Source of the DNA: an uncultured Prevotellaceae bacterium
GTDB taxonomy: Bacteria; Bacteroidota; Bacteroidia; Bacteroidales; Bacteroidaceae
Direction: 5' to 3'
DNA length: 54,280 nt
Assembly: GCA_946540735.1 (NCBI GenBank)
Contig: CAMNIN010000021.1
Coordinates: 1 to 54,280 of the forward strand
Each line of letters begins with the position of its first letter. Positions within the stretch are counted from its first letter, which is position 1. The notes beneath the pieces were generated by a model. That model was not told where the DNA came from, ran no database searches, and was given only the letters and a program-made list of their open reading frames with translations. This document shows, piece after piece, positions 17,351 through 24,629 of the stretch. A program made the position numbers and the translations under genes.

Positions 17351-18697
17351 TTAATATAAGATTGACATAATCAGATAGCCCACACCGATCGACACGATGG
17401 TGGTGATGAATCCGGAAACCTGGAAGGAGTGGTTGACCACGTATTTCCCGATGCGGGTCGTACCGGTGCGGTCGAAGTTGATGGCAGCCACCTCTGTGGG
17501 ATAGTTGGGCAGGAAGAAGTAGCCGTTGACGGCGGGGAACATGGCGACGAGCGCGATAGGACTGATGCCCAGCCCGATGCCTAATGGATAAAGGGTCCTG
17601 ACAGTGGCGGCCTGCGAGAAGAGCATGATCGACATGATAAACAGTGCCACTGCGAAGAGGAATGGATACTGCTCCACCATTCCGGCGATATGGGTCTTGA
17701 AGAACTCGATGTTGCCATTGAAGAACGTGTCGCCCATCCAGGCGATACCGAAGATGGCCACCATGGCATTCATTCCGGCTGCGAAGACATTGCCCTTGAC
17801 GGCATCGGTCACCTTGGCACGCCCCACCAGGAGGATGACGGCGGCCATCGACATCATGATGATCTCAATGATATGCGGCATGCTCACCGTCTCCACCACA
17901 CCGTCGATCTCGTAGGTCGGACGGAGGGAAGGCACACTGCCGAAAATAACCACCAGGACAACTGCCAACAAGAAGGCGAGCACGGAATATTTCGCATATT
18001 TGCTCGGAGTTTTGATCATCTGCTCCATCAGCGCTGCATCCTTCTCAGGATTGATAAGGCCTTCTTTCACCCTGCGCTGATACTCCGGATCCTGCTCCAG
18101 CGGCTTGCCGATATGGTTCTGCACAAATGAGGCCACCAGAATGGCAATCAGTGAGGCCGGGACACAGATAATCAGAATATCCTTAAGCTCTATGCCGATT
18201 CCCCCCAACAGATCTGCGCTGATGACGGCGGCCGTGGCTGCGGAGACCGGACTTCCCGTGATGCCCAGCGATGCTGCCACTGTGGCGACGCTCAACGGAC
18301 GTTCTGGGCGGATCTTGCTGTTGGTGGCGATCTCAGAGATGATCGGCAGCAACGAATAGGAGGTGTGAGCGGTGCCGGCTACCAGACAGAAAAGCCATGT
18401 GGTGATAGGACCGTAATACGTGATATGGCTGGGATGCTTACGAAGGAACTTCGCCGCCAGTCCCACCATATAGTCAAGACCACCGGCGGCCTGGAGCGCA
18501 GCTGCTGCGGTGATCACCGAGACGATGATCAGCATCACATCGATAGGCAGACTGCCTGGTTTCAGACCAAAGATGAAAACGAGGATGAATACGCCCACCA
18601 TGCCGTAAATACCGAGTCCGATACTTCCCACACGGGCACCGATGAAAATCAAGGCCAGCACGATGAACAGTTGGATGAGAATTAAGGTGGTTGCCAT
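17351..18697 (-). CDS. dcuB: Anaerobic C4-dicarboxylate transporter (DcuA/DcuB family)
   Basis: A 448-residue inner-membrane protein with about ten or more hydrophobic segments. It exchanges aspartate, fumarate or malate for succinate. The N-terminus (MATTLILIQLFIVLALIFIG) and conserved loops such as ITGSPVSAATAA and FLPNYPTEVAAINFDRTGTT are typical of the Dcu family. The start at 18697 is chosen because it opens the first membrane helix and a -7 box lies at 18731-18738; the frame stays open to 18754, past that box. It is the first gene of the operon ansB-porin-aspA. DcuA and DcuB cannot be separated confidently by eye. Confidence 0.88.
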   Translation of the reverse strand: MATTLILIQLFIVLALIFIGARVGSIGLGIYGMVGVFILVFIFGLKPGSLPIDVMLIIVSVITAAAALQAAGGLDYMVGLAAKFLRKHPSHITYYGPITTWLFCLVAGTAHTSYSLLPIISEIATNSKIRPERPLSVATVAASLGITGSPVSAATAAVISADLLGGIGIELKDILIICVPASLIAILVASFVQNHIGKPLEQDPEYQRRVKEGLINPEKDAALMEQMIKTPSKYAKYSVLAFLLAVVLVVIFGSVPSLRPTYEIDGVVETVSMPHIIEIIMMSMAAVILLVGRAKVTDAVKGNVFAAGMNAMVAIFGIAWMGDTFFNGNIEFFKTHIAGMVEQYPFLFAVALFIMSIMLFSQAATVRTLYPLGIGLGISPIALVAMFPAVNGYFFLPNYPTEVAAINFDRTGTTRIGKYVVNHSFQVSGFITTIVSIGVGYLIMSILY

Positions 18698-18730
18698 GAG
18701 ATTTAGATTTGGTTTCGTTATTAGACGCCG

Positions 18731-18738
18731 CAAAGATA
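18731..18738 (-). promoter_or_regulatory. -7 box of the dcuB operon
   Basis: Minus-strand TATCTTTG, 33 bases upstream of the dcuB ATG. No TTTG -33 element is seen at 19-21 bases, so the promoter may need an activator. Confidence 0.6.
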
Positions 18739-18757
18739 GGCAATTCCACCCCAATAA

Positions 18758-18790
18758 ATTTTATAAAATCCAAAACGAAATTTGCAAATT
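18758..18790. promoter_or_regulatory. Paired palindromes in the dcuB/araC divergent region
   Basis: Two perfect 12-bp palindromes, ATTTTATAAAAT (18758-18769) and AATTTGCAAATT (18779-18790), have centres 21 bases apart. The second covers the -33 element of the AraC-type gene and the first sits just upstream of the dcuB -7 box. An operator role is inferred; AT-rich chance palindromes remain possible. Confidence 0.4.
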
Positions 18791-18812
18791 CCGAACCAAT
18801 GTTGTATTTTTG
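18781..18812 (+). promoter_or_regulatory. Promoter of the AraC-type regulator
   Basis: TTTG at 18781-18784 and TATTTTTG at 18805-18812, spaced by 20 bases, lie 43 bases before the ATG at 18856. Confidence 0.85.
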
Positions 18813-18855
18813 CAAAAAACTTGCCCAGATCACCTTTCAAATCTAGACTAACTTG

Positions 18856-19746
18856 ATGAAAAAGATTTATTCTTTAGAAGCGATGATGCAACACCATGAA
18901 GCCAGACATTTCGATGGACTCGTGGCGTGCAAAGCCGAGGGGCATTTCCCTCACTACATCTCATCCGCTCCTGTCAGCAAACTTGATTTCTATTCCGCAT
19001 TCCTGATTGAGGAAGGTGAGATGAGCATCTATACTGACGACAAACAATCTATCCTCCGCGCCAACGACCTGCTTCTCACACCGCCTCTCTGCCATATTAA
19101 AAAGGTGGAGACTACCGACGAGTGCAAGGTGGTTTACCTCTTGATCGAACCGATATTCTTCAACAGCATCCACGCCCCTGACTCCGACGGGCAAATTCAC
19201 TCCAGCGCCATCCATTACACACGCCCCGTCATCTCGCGGCTTGAAAGTTCGAAAAGCAAGGAACTGCTGGGCATTTGCAAGCAAATAGAAAGCACCATCC
19301 TGGCACCACACATCTACAAAAAAGAAATCATCAAGAGCCTGATCTACATTTGCAAGACTTTCTTGGCCGAACAACAGTTGGACACTTGCCCTGAGCCTCA
19401 TGACTTCTCTCACAAGGAGAACGTATTCAAGATCTTCCTGCATCTGGCCAACAGCAATTTCAAAAAGCACCGCCAAATCGATTACTATGCCGACAGACTC
19501 TGCATGACAAGCACATACCTCTCTCGCATCGTCAGGGAAATCTCCGGTAACACCGTCAACACTTACCTCAACAGGCTGCTCTACGATGAAGCTAAGAAAC
19601 AACTTGCGGAGACCAACAAGACACTGGGCGAAATCTCCTACGACCTGCATTTCAGCGACCAGTCTGCTTTCTCCAACTTCTTCAAATCCAAATCGGGCAT
19701 GACGCCCAAAGCATTCAGGACGGAGAAAAAACAAGTGGCATACTGA
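18856..19746 (+). CDS. AraC-family transcriptional regulator
   Basis: A 296-residue regulator with a variable N-terminal sensor half and a C-terminal AraC/XylS DNA-binding domain. The two helix-turn-helix units are near residues 205-290 (YADRLCMTSTYLSRIVREIS and LGEISYDLHFSDQSAFSNFF) followed by the usual GMTPKAFR. The gene is transcribed divergently from the dcuB operon across 158 bases, so that operon is its most likely target, by analogy with other divergent AraC pairs. The ligand is unknown. An in-frame TTG at 18853 directly precedes the chosen ATG. No membrane segment is seen. Confidence 0.88.
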   Translation: MKKIYSLEAMMQHHEARHFDGLVACKAEGHFPHYISSAPVSKLDFYSAFLIEEGEMSIYTDDKQSILRANDLLLTPPLCHIKKVETTDECKVVYLLIEPIFFNSIHAPDSDGQIHSSAIHYTRPVISRLESSKSKELLGICKQIESTILAPHIYKKEIIKSLIYICKTFLAEQQLDTCPEPHDFSHKENVFKIFLHLANSNFKKHRQIDYYADRLCMTSTYLSRIVREISGNTVNTYLNRLLYDEAKKQLAETNKTLGEISYDLHFSDQSAFSNFFKSKSGMTPKAFRTEKKQVAY

Positions 19747-19834
19747 TTTTCATTCTGACCTCCCTCCTTTTCTCATTATTTTTGATTTTTTTGGCTCAGA
19801 CAAGGCCACATGTGCTCGGAAATGAACAAATAAA

Positions 19835-19866
19835 TTTGCAACTTCGCTCCCTATTTCGTATCTTTG
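19835..19866 (+). promoter_or_regulatory. Promoter of the peroxidase-trxB operon
   Basis: TTTG at 19835-19838 and TATCTTTG at 19859-19866 with a 20-base spacer. The ATG at 19915 is 48 bases downstream. Confidence 0.85.
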
Positions 19867-19914
19867 CAAGTAGATTTTCACTATTGACTCACCTTATATC
19901 AACAAAACATAACA

Positions 19915-20466
19915 ATGAGAACCATTTATGATTTCTCTGTCAAGGACAGAAAAGGAGGCACCGTATCCCTCAAGGAGTATGCCAATGAAGTTATTCTTAT
20001 CGTCAACACCGCCACAAAATGCGGTTTCACCCCTCAATACGAAGAGTTGGAAAAACTCTATGAGAAACACCACTCCGAAGGATTTACCATCCTCGACTTC
20101 CCCTGCAATCAGTTCGGCCAGCAAGCTCCTGGCACCGATGAGTCCATACACAGTTTCTGCAAACTCAACTACGGCACCGAGTTCCCACGCTTCAAGAAAG
20201 TGAAGGTCAACGGCGATGACGCCGACCCGCTTTTCAAGTTCCTCAAAGAGCAGAAAGGCTTCGCAGGATGGGACATGGAGCACCCCATCGCAGGTATCCT
20301 CGACAAAATGCTTACCGACGCTGACCCCGACTACAAAGAGAAACCCGACATCAAATGGAACTTCACCAAGTTCCTCATCAACAAAAAAGGCATGGTCGTG
20401 GCACGCTTCGAGCCTACCACCAAAATCGAGGTCATCGAACAGCAAATCATTGAACTTCTGAAATAA
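19915..20466 (+). CDS. Thioredoxin-type glutathione peroxidase homologue
   Basis: A 183-residue cytoplasmic peroxidase. The peroxidatic Cys36 is in NTATKCGFTPQYEEL, with the conserved FPCNQFG (Cys64) and WNFTKFLI blocks supplying the Gln, Trp and Asn of the active site. A third Cys at position 82 in SFCKLNYG matches the spacing of the resolving Cys in yeast Gpx3 (Cys36/Cys82), a thioredoxin-dependent two-Cys enzyme. trxB begins 7 bases downstream, which fits electrons coming from thioredoxin rather than glutathione. It reduces hydrogen peroxide or organic hydroperoxides. It has Cys, not selenocysteine. Confidence 0.9.
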   Translation: MRTIYDFSVKDRKGGTVSLKEYANEVILIVNTATKCGFTPQYEELEKLYEKHHSEGFTILDFPCNQFGQQAPGTDESIHSFCKLNYGTEFPRFKKVKVNGDDADPLFKFLKEQKGFAGWDMEHPIAGILDKMLTDADPDYKEKPDIKWNFTKFLINKKGMVVARFEPTTKIEVIEQQIIELLK

Positions 20467-20473
20467 CACCGCC

Positions 20474-21415
20474 ATGCAGGAAAGAGAACACGTCAAATGT
20501 CTCATCATCGGCAGCGGACCCGCCGGATACACAGCAGCAATCTATGCCTCAAGGGCCAACCTCAACCCGGTGGAGTATTGCGGACTGCAAACCGGAGGCC
20601 AACTCACACAGACCACCGTGGTGGAGAATTTCCCCGGATATCCTGAGGGGGTCGACGGCAACCAGATGATGCTCGACCTGCGGGCACAGGCCGAAAGACT
20701 CGGCACCGACATCCGCGACGGCGAGATTGTGAAGGCCGACCTCAGCCAGCAACCCTATATCCTCACCACCGAGGAAGGTAAGGAAATCGAGGCCGATACC
20801 GTCATCATCGCTACGGGGGCCTCGGCCAAATACCTCGGCCTCGAGGATGAGAAGAAATACAACGGACAAGGCGTCTCTGCCTGTGCCACCTGCGACGGTT
20901 TCTTCTACCGCAAGCGTGTCGTGGCCGTGGTGGGAGGCGGCGACACCGCATGCGAAGAGGCCCTCTACCTCGCCGGACTGGCCAAGAAAGTCTATATGAT
21001 TGTGCGAAAACCCTTCCTCCGCGCATCCGACGTGATGCAACGACGCGTCAAGGAAAACGAGAAAATCGAGATTCTCTTCGAGCACAACACACTGGGACTC
21101 TACGGAGAAAACGGCGTGGAAGGCGCCCATCTGGTCAAACGGAAGGGTGAGCCCGACGAGGAGACCTACGATCTGCCCATCGACGGTTTCTTCCTCGCTA
21201 TCGGACATAAGCCCAATTCCGATATCTTCAAGGAATGGCTCGACACCGATGAGACGGGCTACATCATCACCATCGACGGTACTCCACGGACCAAACTGCC
21301 TGGTGTGTTCGCAGCAGGCGACGTGGCCGACCCACACTATCGGCAAGCCATCACCGCTGCAGCCAGCGGCTGCAAAGCGGCCATAGAAGCCGACAGGTAC
21401 CTCAGAGGCATCTGA
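20474..21415 (+). CDS. trxB: Thioredoxin reductase
   Basis: A 313-residue FAD- and NADPH-dependent disulfide reductase of normal bacterial length. The FAD-binding motif GSGPAGYTAAIYASR is at the N-terminus. The redox pair CATC (Cys137, Cys140) is in SACATCDGFF. VVGGGDTACEEA forms the NADPH fold and FAAGDVADPHYRQA the C-terminal FAD site. It is co-transcribed with the peroxidase gene 7 bases upstream. No thioredoxin gene lies in the window. Confidence 0.96.
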   Translation: MQEREHVKCLIIGSGPAGYTAAIYASRANLNPVEYCGLQTGGQLTQTTVVENFPGYPEGVDGNQMMLDLRAQAERLGTDIRDGEIVKADLSQQPYILTTEEGKEIEADTVIIATGASAKYLGLEDEKKYNGQGVSACATCDGFFYRKRVVAVVGGGDTACEEALYLAGLAKKVYMIVRKPFLRASDVMQRRVKENEKIEILFEHNTLGLYGENGVEGAHLVKRKGEPDEETYDLPIDGFFLAIGHKPNSDIFKEWLDTDETGYIITIDGTPRTKLPGVFAAGDVADPHYRQAITAAASGCKAAIEADRYLRGI

Positions 21416-21425
21416 AACTCACCAT

Positions 21426-21464
21426 AGAAGGGCACTGCAGACATGATGCGAGGTGCCCTTCTTT
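21426..21464 (+). terminator. Hairpin terminator after trxB
   Basis: A perfect 10-bp stem, AGAAGGGCAC (21426-21435) with GTGCCCTTCT (21453-21462), has a 17-base loop. The T-run after it is short (TTT), so termination may be partial. The GH5 gene starts 31 bases later. Confidence 0.6.
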
Positions 21465-21494
21465 ATCTGTATTAATAGCTGAAAAATCCTGATC

Positions 21495-23174
21495 ATGAAA
21501 AAAACATTACTCTCTCTTCTAGCCATTTTCGTTTCACTGTGTAGTCAAGGACAAACCGTCGCTCCCGACAATGAGGGGATGGTGAAAAACGCTCAGGAGT
21601 GGACCCGCGACGTGGTCATGGGATGGAACCTTGGCAACTCGCTGGAATGTCCGAACAACGAAACGGAATGGGGAAACCCCAAAACCACCAAAGCCATGAT
21701 CCACGCCGTCAGGGAGGCTGGATTCAACGCCATACGCATCCCCGTGAGATGGATCAACCACGTGACCGACCAAACGACGATGAACATCCAACCGGCTTGG
21801 ATAGCCCGTGTGCAGGAGGTCGTCGACTGGTGCCTGGAGGAGGATATGTATGTCATCATCAACACCCACCACGAGGAATGGCTCGACCGCAACCCCTACT
21901 ACAGCAAGCAGCAGGAGAACAACCGCAAACTGGCCGCTCTCTGGACCAACATCGCCACCCACTTCCGCGACTATGGCGAAAAACTCATTTTCGCCGGAAC
22001 CAACGAGACTACGGTCAATTGGGCAGCGCCCAATACCGAACAGCAGACCGTGCAGAACAGCTACAACCAAACTTTCGTGGATGCTGTCAGGGCAACGGGG
22101 GGCAAGAACTACTACCGCAACATCATCGTCCAGACCTTCGCCTGCAGCCCCTATCATGGACTGAACGGATTCACAATTCCCGAGGACAAGGTGGAAGGCC
22201 GGCTGAGCGTGGAGTTTCACTACTACGATCCCTACGAGTATTGCGGCAACTGCACCTATTATTATTGGGGCGATGCCTACAAGGACAAAGGCAATGTGCC
22301 CAGCAGCAATGAGAAGACCATCACCAACCTTTTCGACCGAATCCGCAACACTTGGGGGTCGAAAGGACTTGGCATCGTCATCGGAGAGTATGGCGTGGCC
22401 AACCACTATACCGAGGATAACAAACTCACCCAGCAGGAGAACATGCAGTACTACCTGAAATGCCTCGTGGGTGATGCCCGTGCACATGGATTCGCAGCAT
22501 TCGCATGGGATAACAACGCTTTCAACAACGGTCCTGAGAATTTCGGTATCTTCAACCGGTGGCAAAACATGACCGTGGGCAATACCTTCTTCCTCAAAGG
22601 CATCACCGAAGGTGCCGGCGCTGAGTATGTCGAACCGGAACCCATCCACGACGATGATGACTTCGGACAAGGGGGACTGGTGTTCTGGGAGGGCGATGCC
22701 GTGCTCAACTGGGGCGACGGACTGCAACTCACCATCCCGTCGTCGGCTTTTGAGAACAGGAACAACGCCCTCCAGGTGGTGCTCTACTACACGCAGGACT
22801 ACAACGACTACGACATGTTCCAGATCTTCTACGGCGACTGGAGCAGCAAGCCAACCTTCCAGGTGGGCGACAACGCTTTCTCTGGCGATTTCATCCCCAG
22901 CAGCTACTACAGCACGGGCAGCGGCGCCTCGCACATCACGCCGGTGACCTTCGATGCCTCGACGTTCTCTATCATCCAGCAAAAAGGCATTGTCATCCAA
23001 GGACATGGTCTGCGCCTCACCAAAGTGGTGCTCAACGATCCCACAGACATCGCTACGACCGCCCTCGGCAAGAGTCTTGACGAGAAAGTCTATACCATCG
23101 ACGGAAGACAAGTGAAGCAAATCACGAAACCTGGCATCTACATCCAAGGCCACAAGAAGATTGTGGTCAGATAA
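21495..23174 (+). CDS. Secreted GH5 family cellulase with C-terminal beta domain and tail
   Basis: A 559-residue exported enzyme with signal peptide MKKTLLSLLAIFVSLCSQGQ. The GH5 TIM barrel spans about 30-375, starting with VVMGWNLGNSLE (43 onward). Glu171 in FAGTNET is the acid/base and Glu298 in IVIGEYGV the nucleophile. Residues of about 395-515 form a carbohydrate-binding-like beta domain. The end (VYTIDGRQVKQITKPGIYI...KIVVR) is the tail common on secreted Prevotella enzymes, and I infer a role in export or anchoring. No promoter of its own is clear, so expression may come partly from trxB read-through. It converges on the symporter gene 21 bases away. Confidence 0.9.
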   Translation: MKKTLLSLLAIFVSLCSQGQTVAPDNEGMVKNAQEWTRDVVMGWNLGNSLECPNNETEWGNPKTTKAMIHAVREAGFNAIRIPVRWINHVTDQTTMNIQPAWIARVQEVVDWCLEEDMYVIINTHHEEWLDRNPYYSKQQENNRKLAALWTNIATHFRDYGEKLIFAGTNETTVNWAAPNTEQQTVQNSYNQTFVDAVRATGGKNYYRNIIVQTFACSPYHGLNGFTIPEDKVEGRLSVEFHYYDPYEYCGNCTYYYWGDAYKDKGNVPSSNEKTITNLFDRIRNTWGSKGLGIVIGEYGVANHYTEDNKLTQQENMQYYLKCLVGDARAHGFAAFAWDNNAFNNGPENFGIFNRWQNMTVGNTFFLKGITEGAGAEYVEPEPIHDDDDFGQGGLVFWEGDAVLNWGDGLQLTIPSSAFENRNNALQVVLYYTQDYNDYDMFQIFYGDWSSKPTFQVGDNAFSGDFIPSSYYSTGSGASHITPVTFDASTFSIIQQKGIVIQGHGLRLTKVVLNDPTDIATTALGKSLDEKVYTIDGRQVKQITKPGIYIQGHKKIVVR

Positions 23175-23195
23175 GCACGCTGACGGATGCGCTGC

Positions 23196-24629
23196 CTACG
23201 ACTTCTTCTTTGAGACATACAAGCCCAGGAAAGTCAAGGCTCCGTTGAGCATCAGCAACTCATAGCCAAACTGGTAGTCAGTGTAGGCCTGGGTGAGCAT
23301 GTCGGCGGCAAAGCAAAGCAGAGGCGATGCGACAGCGATGTAAGGCACGACCTTGTCATTGACCGCCCGGCGCGTCAACAAACTGAAGGCGAAAAGTCCT
23401 AACAACGGACCATAGGTGTAGGAACACATCACATAGATGGCATCGATCACACTTGGTGAATCGACAATGCGGAAGACAAGGACACAGGCCACGAAGACGA
23501 CGGCCATGAGGATGTGCACCCGACGGCGCAGGCTCTCATCATTAGGGTGCTGCGCGATGTCGACACAGTAACTGGTGGTCAGGGCTGTCAAAGCGGAGTC
23601 GGCACTCGAGAACGCGGCCGCCACGATGCCCAGCGTGAACAGCACCACGACACCCTCACCCAATTTGCCAGTGGCGGCAAACATCGGCAAAAGACTGTCG
23701 CCGGCTTCGGGCAACGCCACTCCCTGACGCTCGGCCAGGATACACAGCAGCACGCCAAGTGACAGGAAAAGCAGGTTGGCCGGAACAAAAGCCACACCAT
23801 ACGAGCACATATCCTTCTGAGCCTCACGGAGCGATTTGCACGTGAGGTTTTTTTGCATCATGTCCTGATCCAGACCGGTCATCACAATCACGATGAAGAT
23901 GCCGCTGAGAAACTGCTTCCAGAAATACTGCTTCGACATGGGGTCATCAAAGACGAAAATGCGGCTCCGCTCGTCGGCGGCTACTGCCGAGATGGCCTCT
24001 CCCATCGTCAGGCCCAGTTTGTCGGTGACACTGAAGATGATCAGCACCAAGGCCGCGAACATGCAGAACGTCTGTAACGTGTCGGTCCACACCAGCGTGC
24101 GGATTCCTCCCTGACGGGTATACAGCCAGATGAGGGCCACCATCAGGAGCACCGTGACCGGGAATGGCACCCCGAAAGCATCGAGCACGAACTGCTGCAG
24201 GATGATGCAGACGACATAGAAACGTGCCGCGGCTCCCGTCATCTTCGACAAAAGGAAAAACGAGGCTCCGGTCTTATACGACCGCTGGCCAAGCCTTTTC
24301 CGCAAGAAAGAATAGATGGTGGTGAGGTTGAACCGATAATAGACTGGCAGCAAGACAAACGCCACAGCTGCATAGCCAAGGATAAAGCCTAAGCAAGTCT
24401 GCATATAGGTCATGCCAATGCCTTTCACCATTCCGGGCACACTCACGAAAGTCACACCTGAGATGGAGGCTCCGATCATGCCGAAAGCCACCATGTACCA
24501 GACCGACTGGCGGTTGCCACGGAAGAAAGTGTCGTTGTCATGCCGCTTGGAGGTCAACCGGCTCACAACGAGCAGCAGGATGAAATAGGCGGCCACCGTG
24601 AGGGGGATAAGCACTGTCGTGTTATGCAT
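23196..24629 (-). CDS. Sodium:solute symporter family transporter
   Basis: A 477-residue inner-membrane protein with about 13 hydrophobic segments and the SSS-family pattern: MIGASISGVTFVSVPGMV in an early helix, YTRQGGIRTLVWTDTLQ in the middle and FSSADSALTALTTSYCVDI near the sodium site. The substrate cannot be read from sequence; related proteins carry sugars, sialic acids or amino acids. Its ATG overlaps the last codons of mfd by 8 bases (24622-24629), so it is translated with mfd although the functions look unrelated. The GH5 gene faces it, which leaves a sugar substrate possible. Confidence 0.85.
   Translation of the reverse strand: MHNTTVLIPLTVAAYFILLLVVSRLTSKRHDNDTFFRGNRQSVWYMVAFGMIGASISGVTFVSVPGMVKGIGMTYMQTCLGFILGYAAVAFVLLPVYYRFNLTTIYSFLRKRLGQRSYKTGASFFLLSKMTGAAARFYVVCIILQQFVLDAFGVPFPVTVLLMVALIWLYTRQGGIRTLVWTDTLQTFCMFAALVLIIFSVTDKLGLTMGEAISAVAADERSRIFVFDDPMSKQYFWKQFLSGIFIVIVMTGLDQDMMQKNLTCKSLREAQKDMCSYGVAFVPANLLFLSLGVLLCILAERQGVALPEAGDSLLPMFAATGKLGEGVVVLFTLGIVAAAFSSADSALTALTTSYCVDIAQHPNDESLRRRVHILMAVVFVACVLVFRIVDSPSVIDAIYVMCSYTYGPLLGLFAFSLLTRRAVNDKVVPYIAVASPLLCFAADMLTQAYTDYQFGYELLMLNGALTFLGLYVSKKKS

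Noticed and set aside
21534..23153. A 539-codon open frame antisense to the GH5 gene.
   Set aside because: The GH5 catalytic motifs and signal peptide are on the plus strand; the antisense product is low in motif content and has no promoter.
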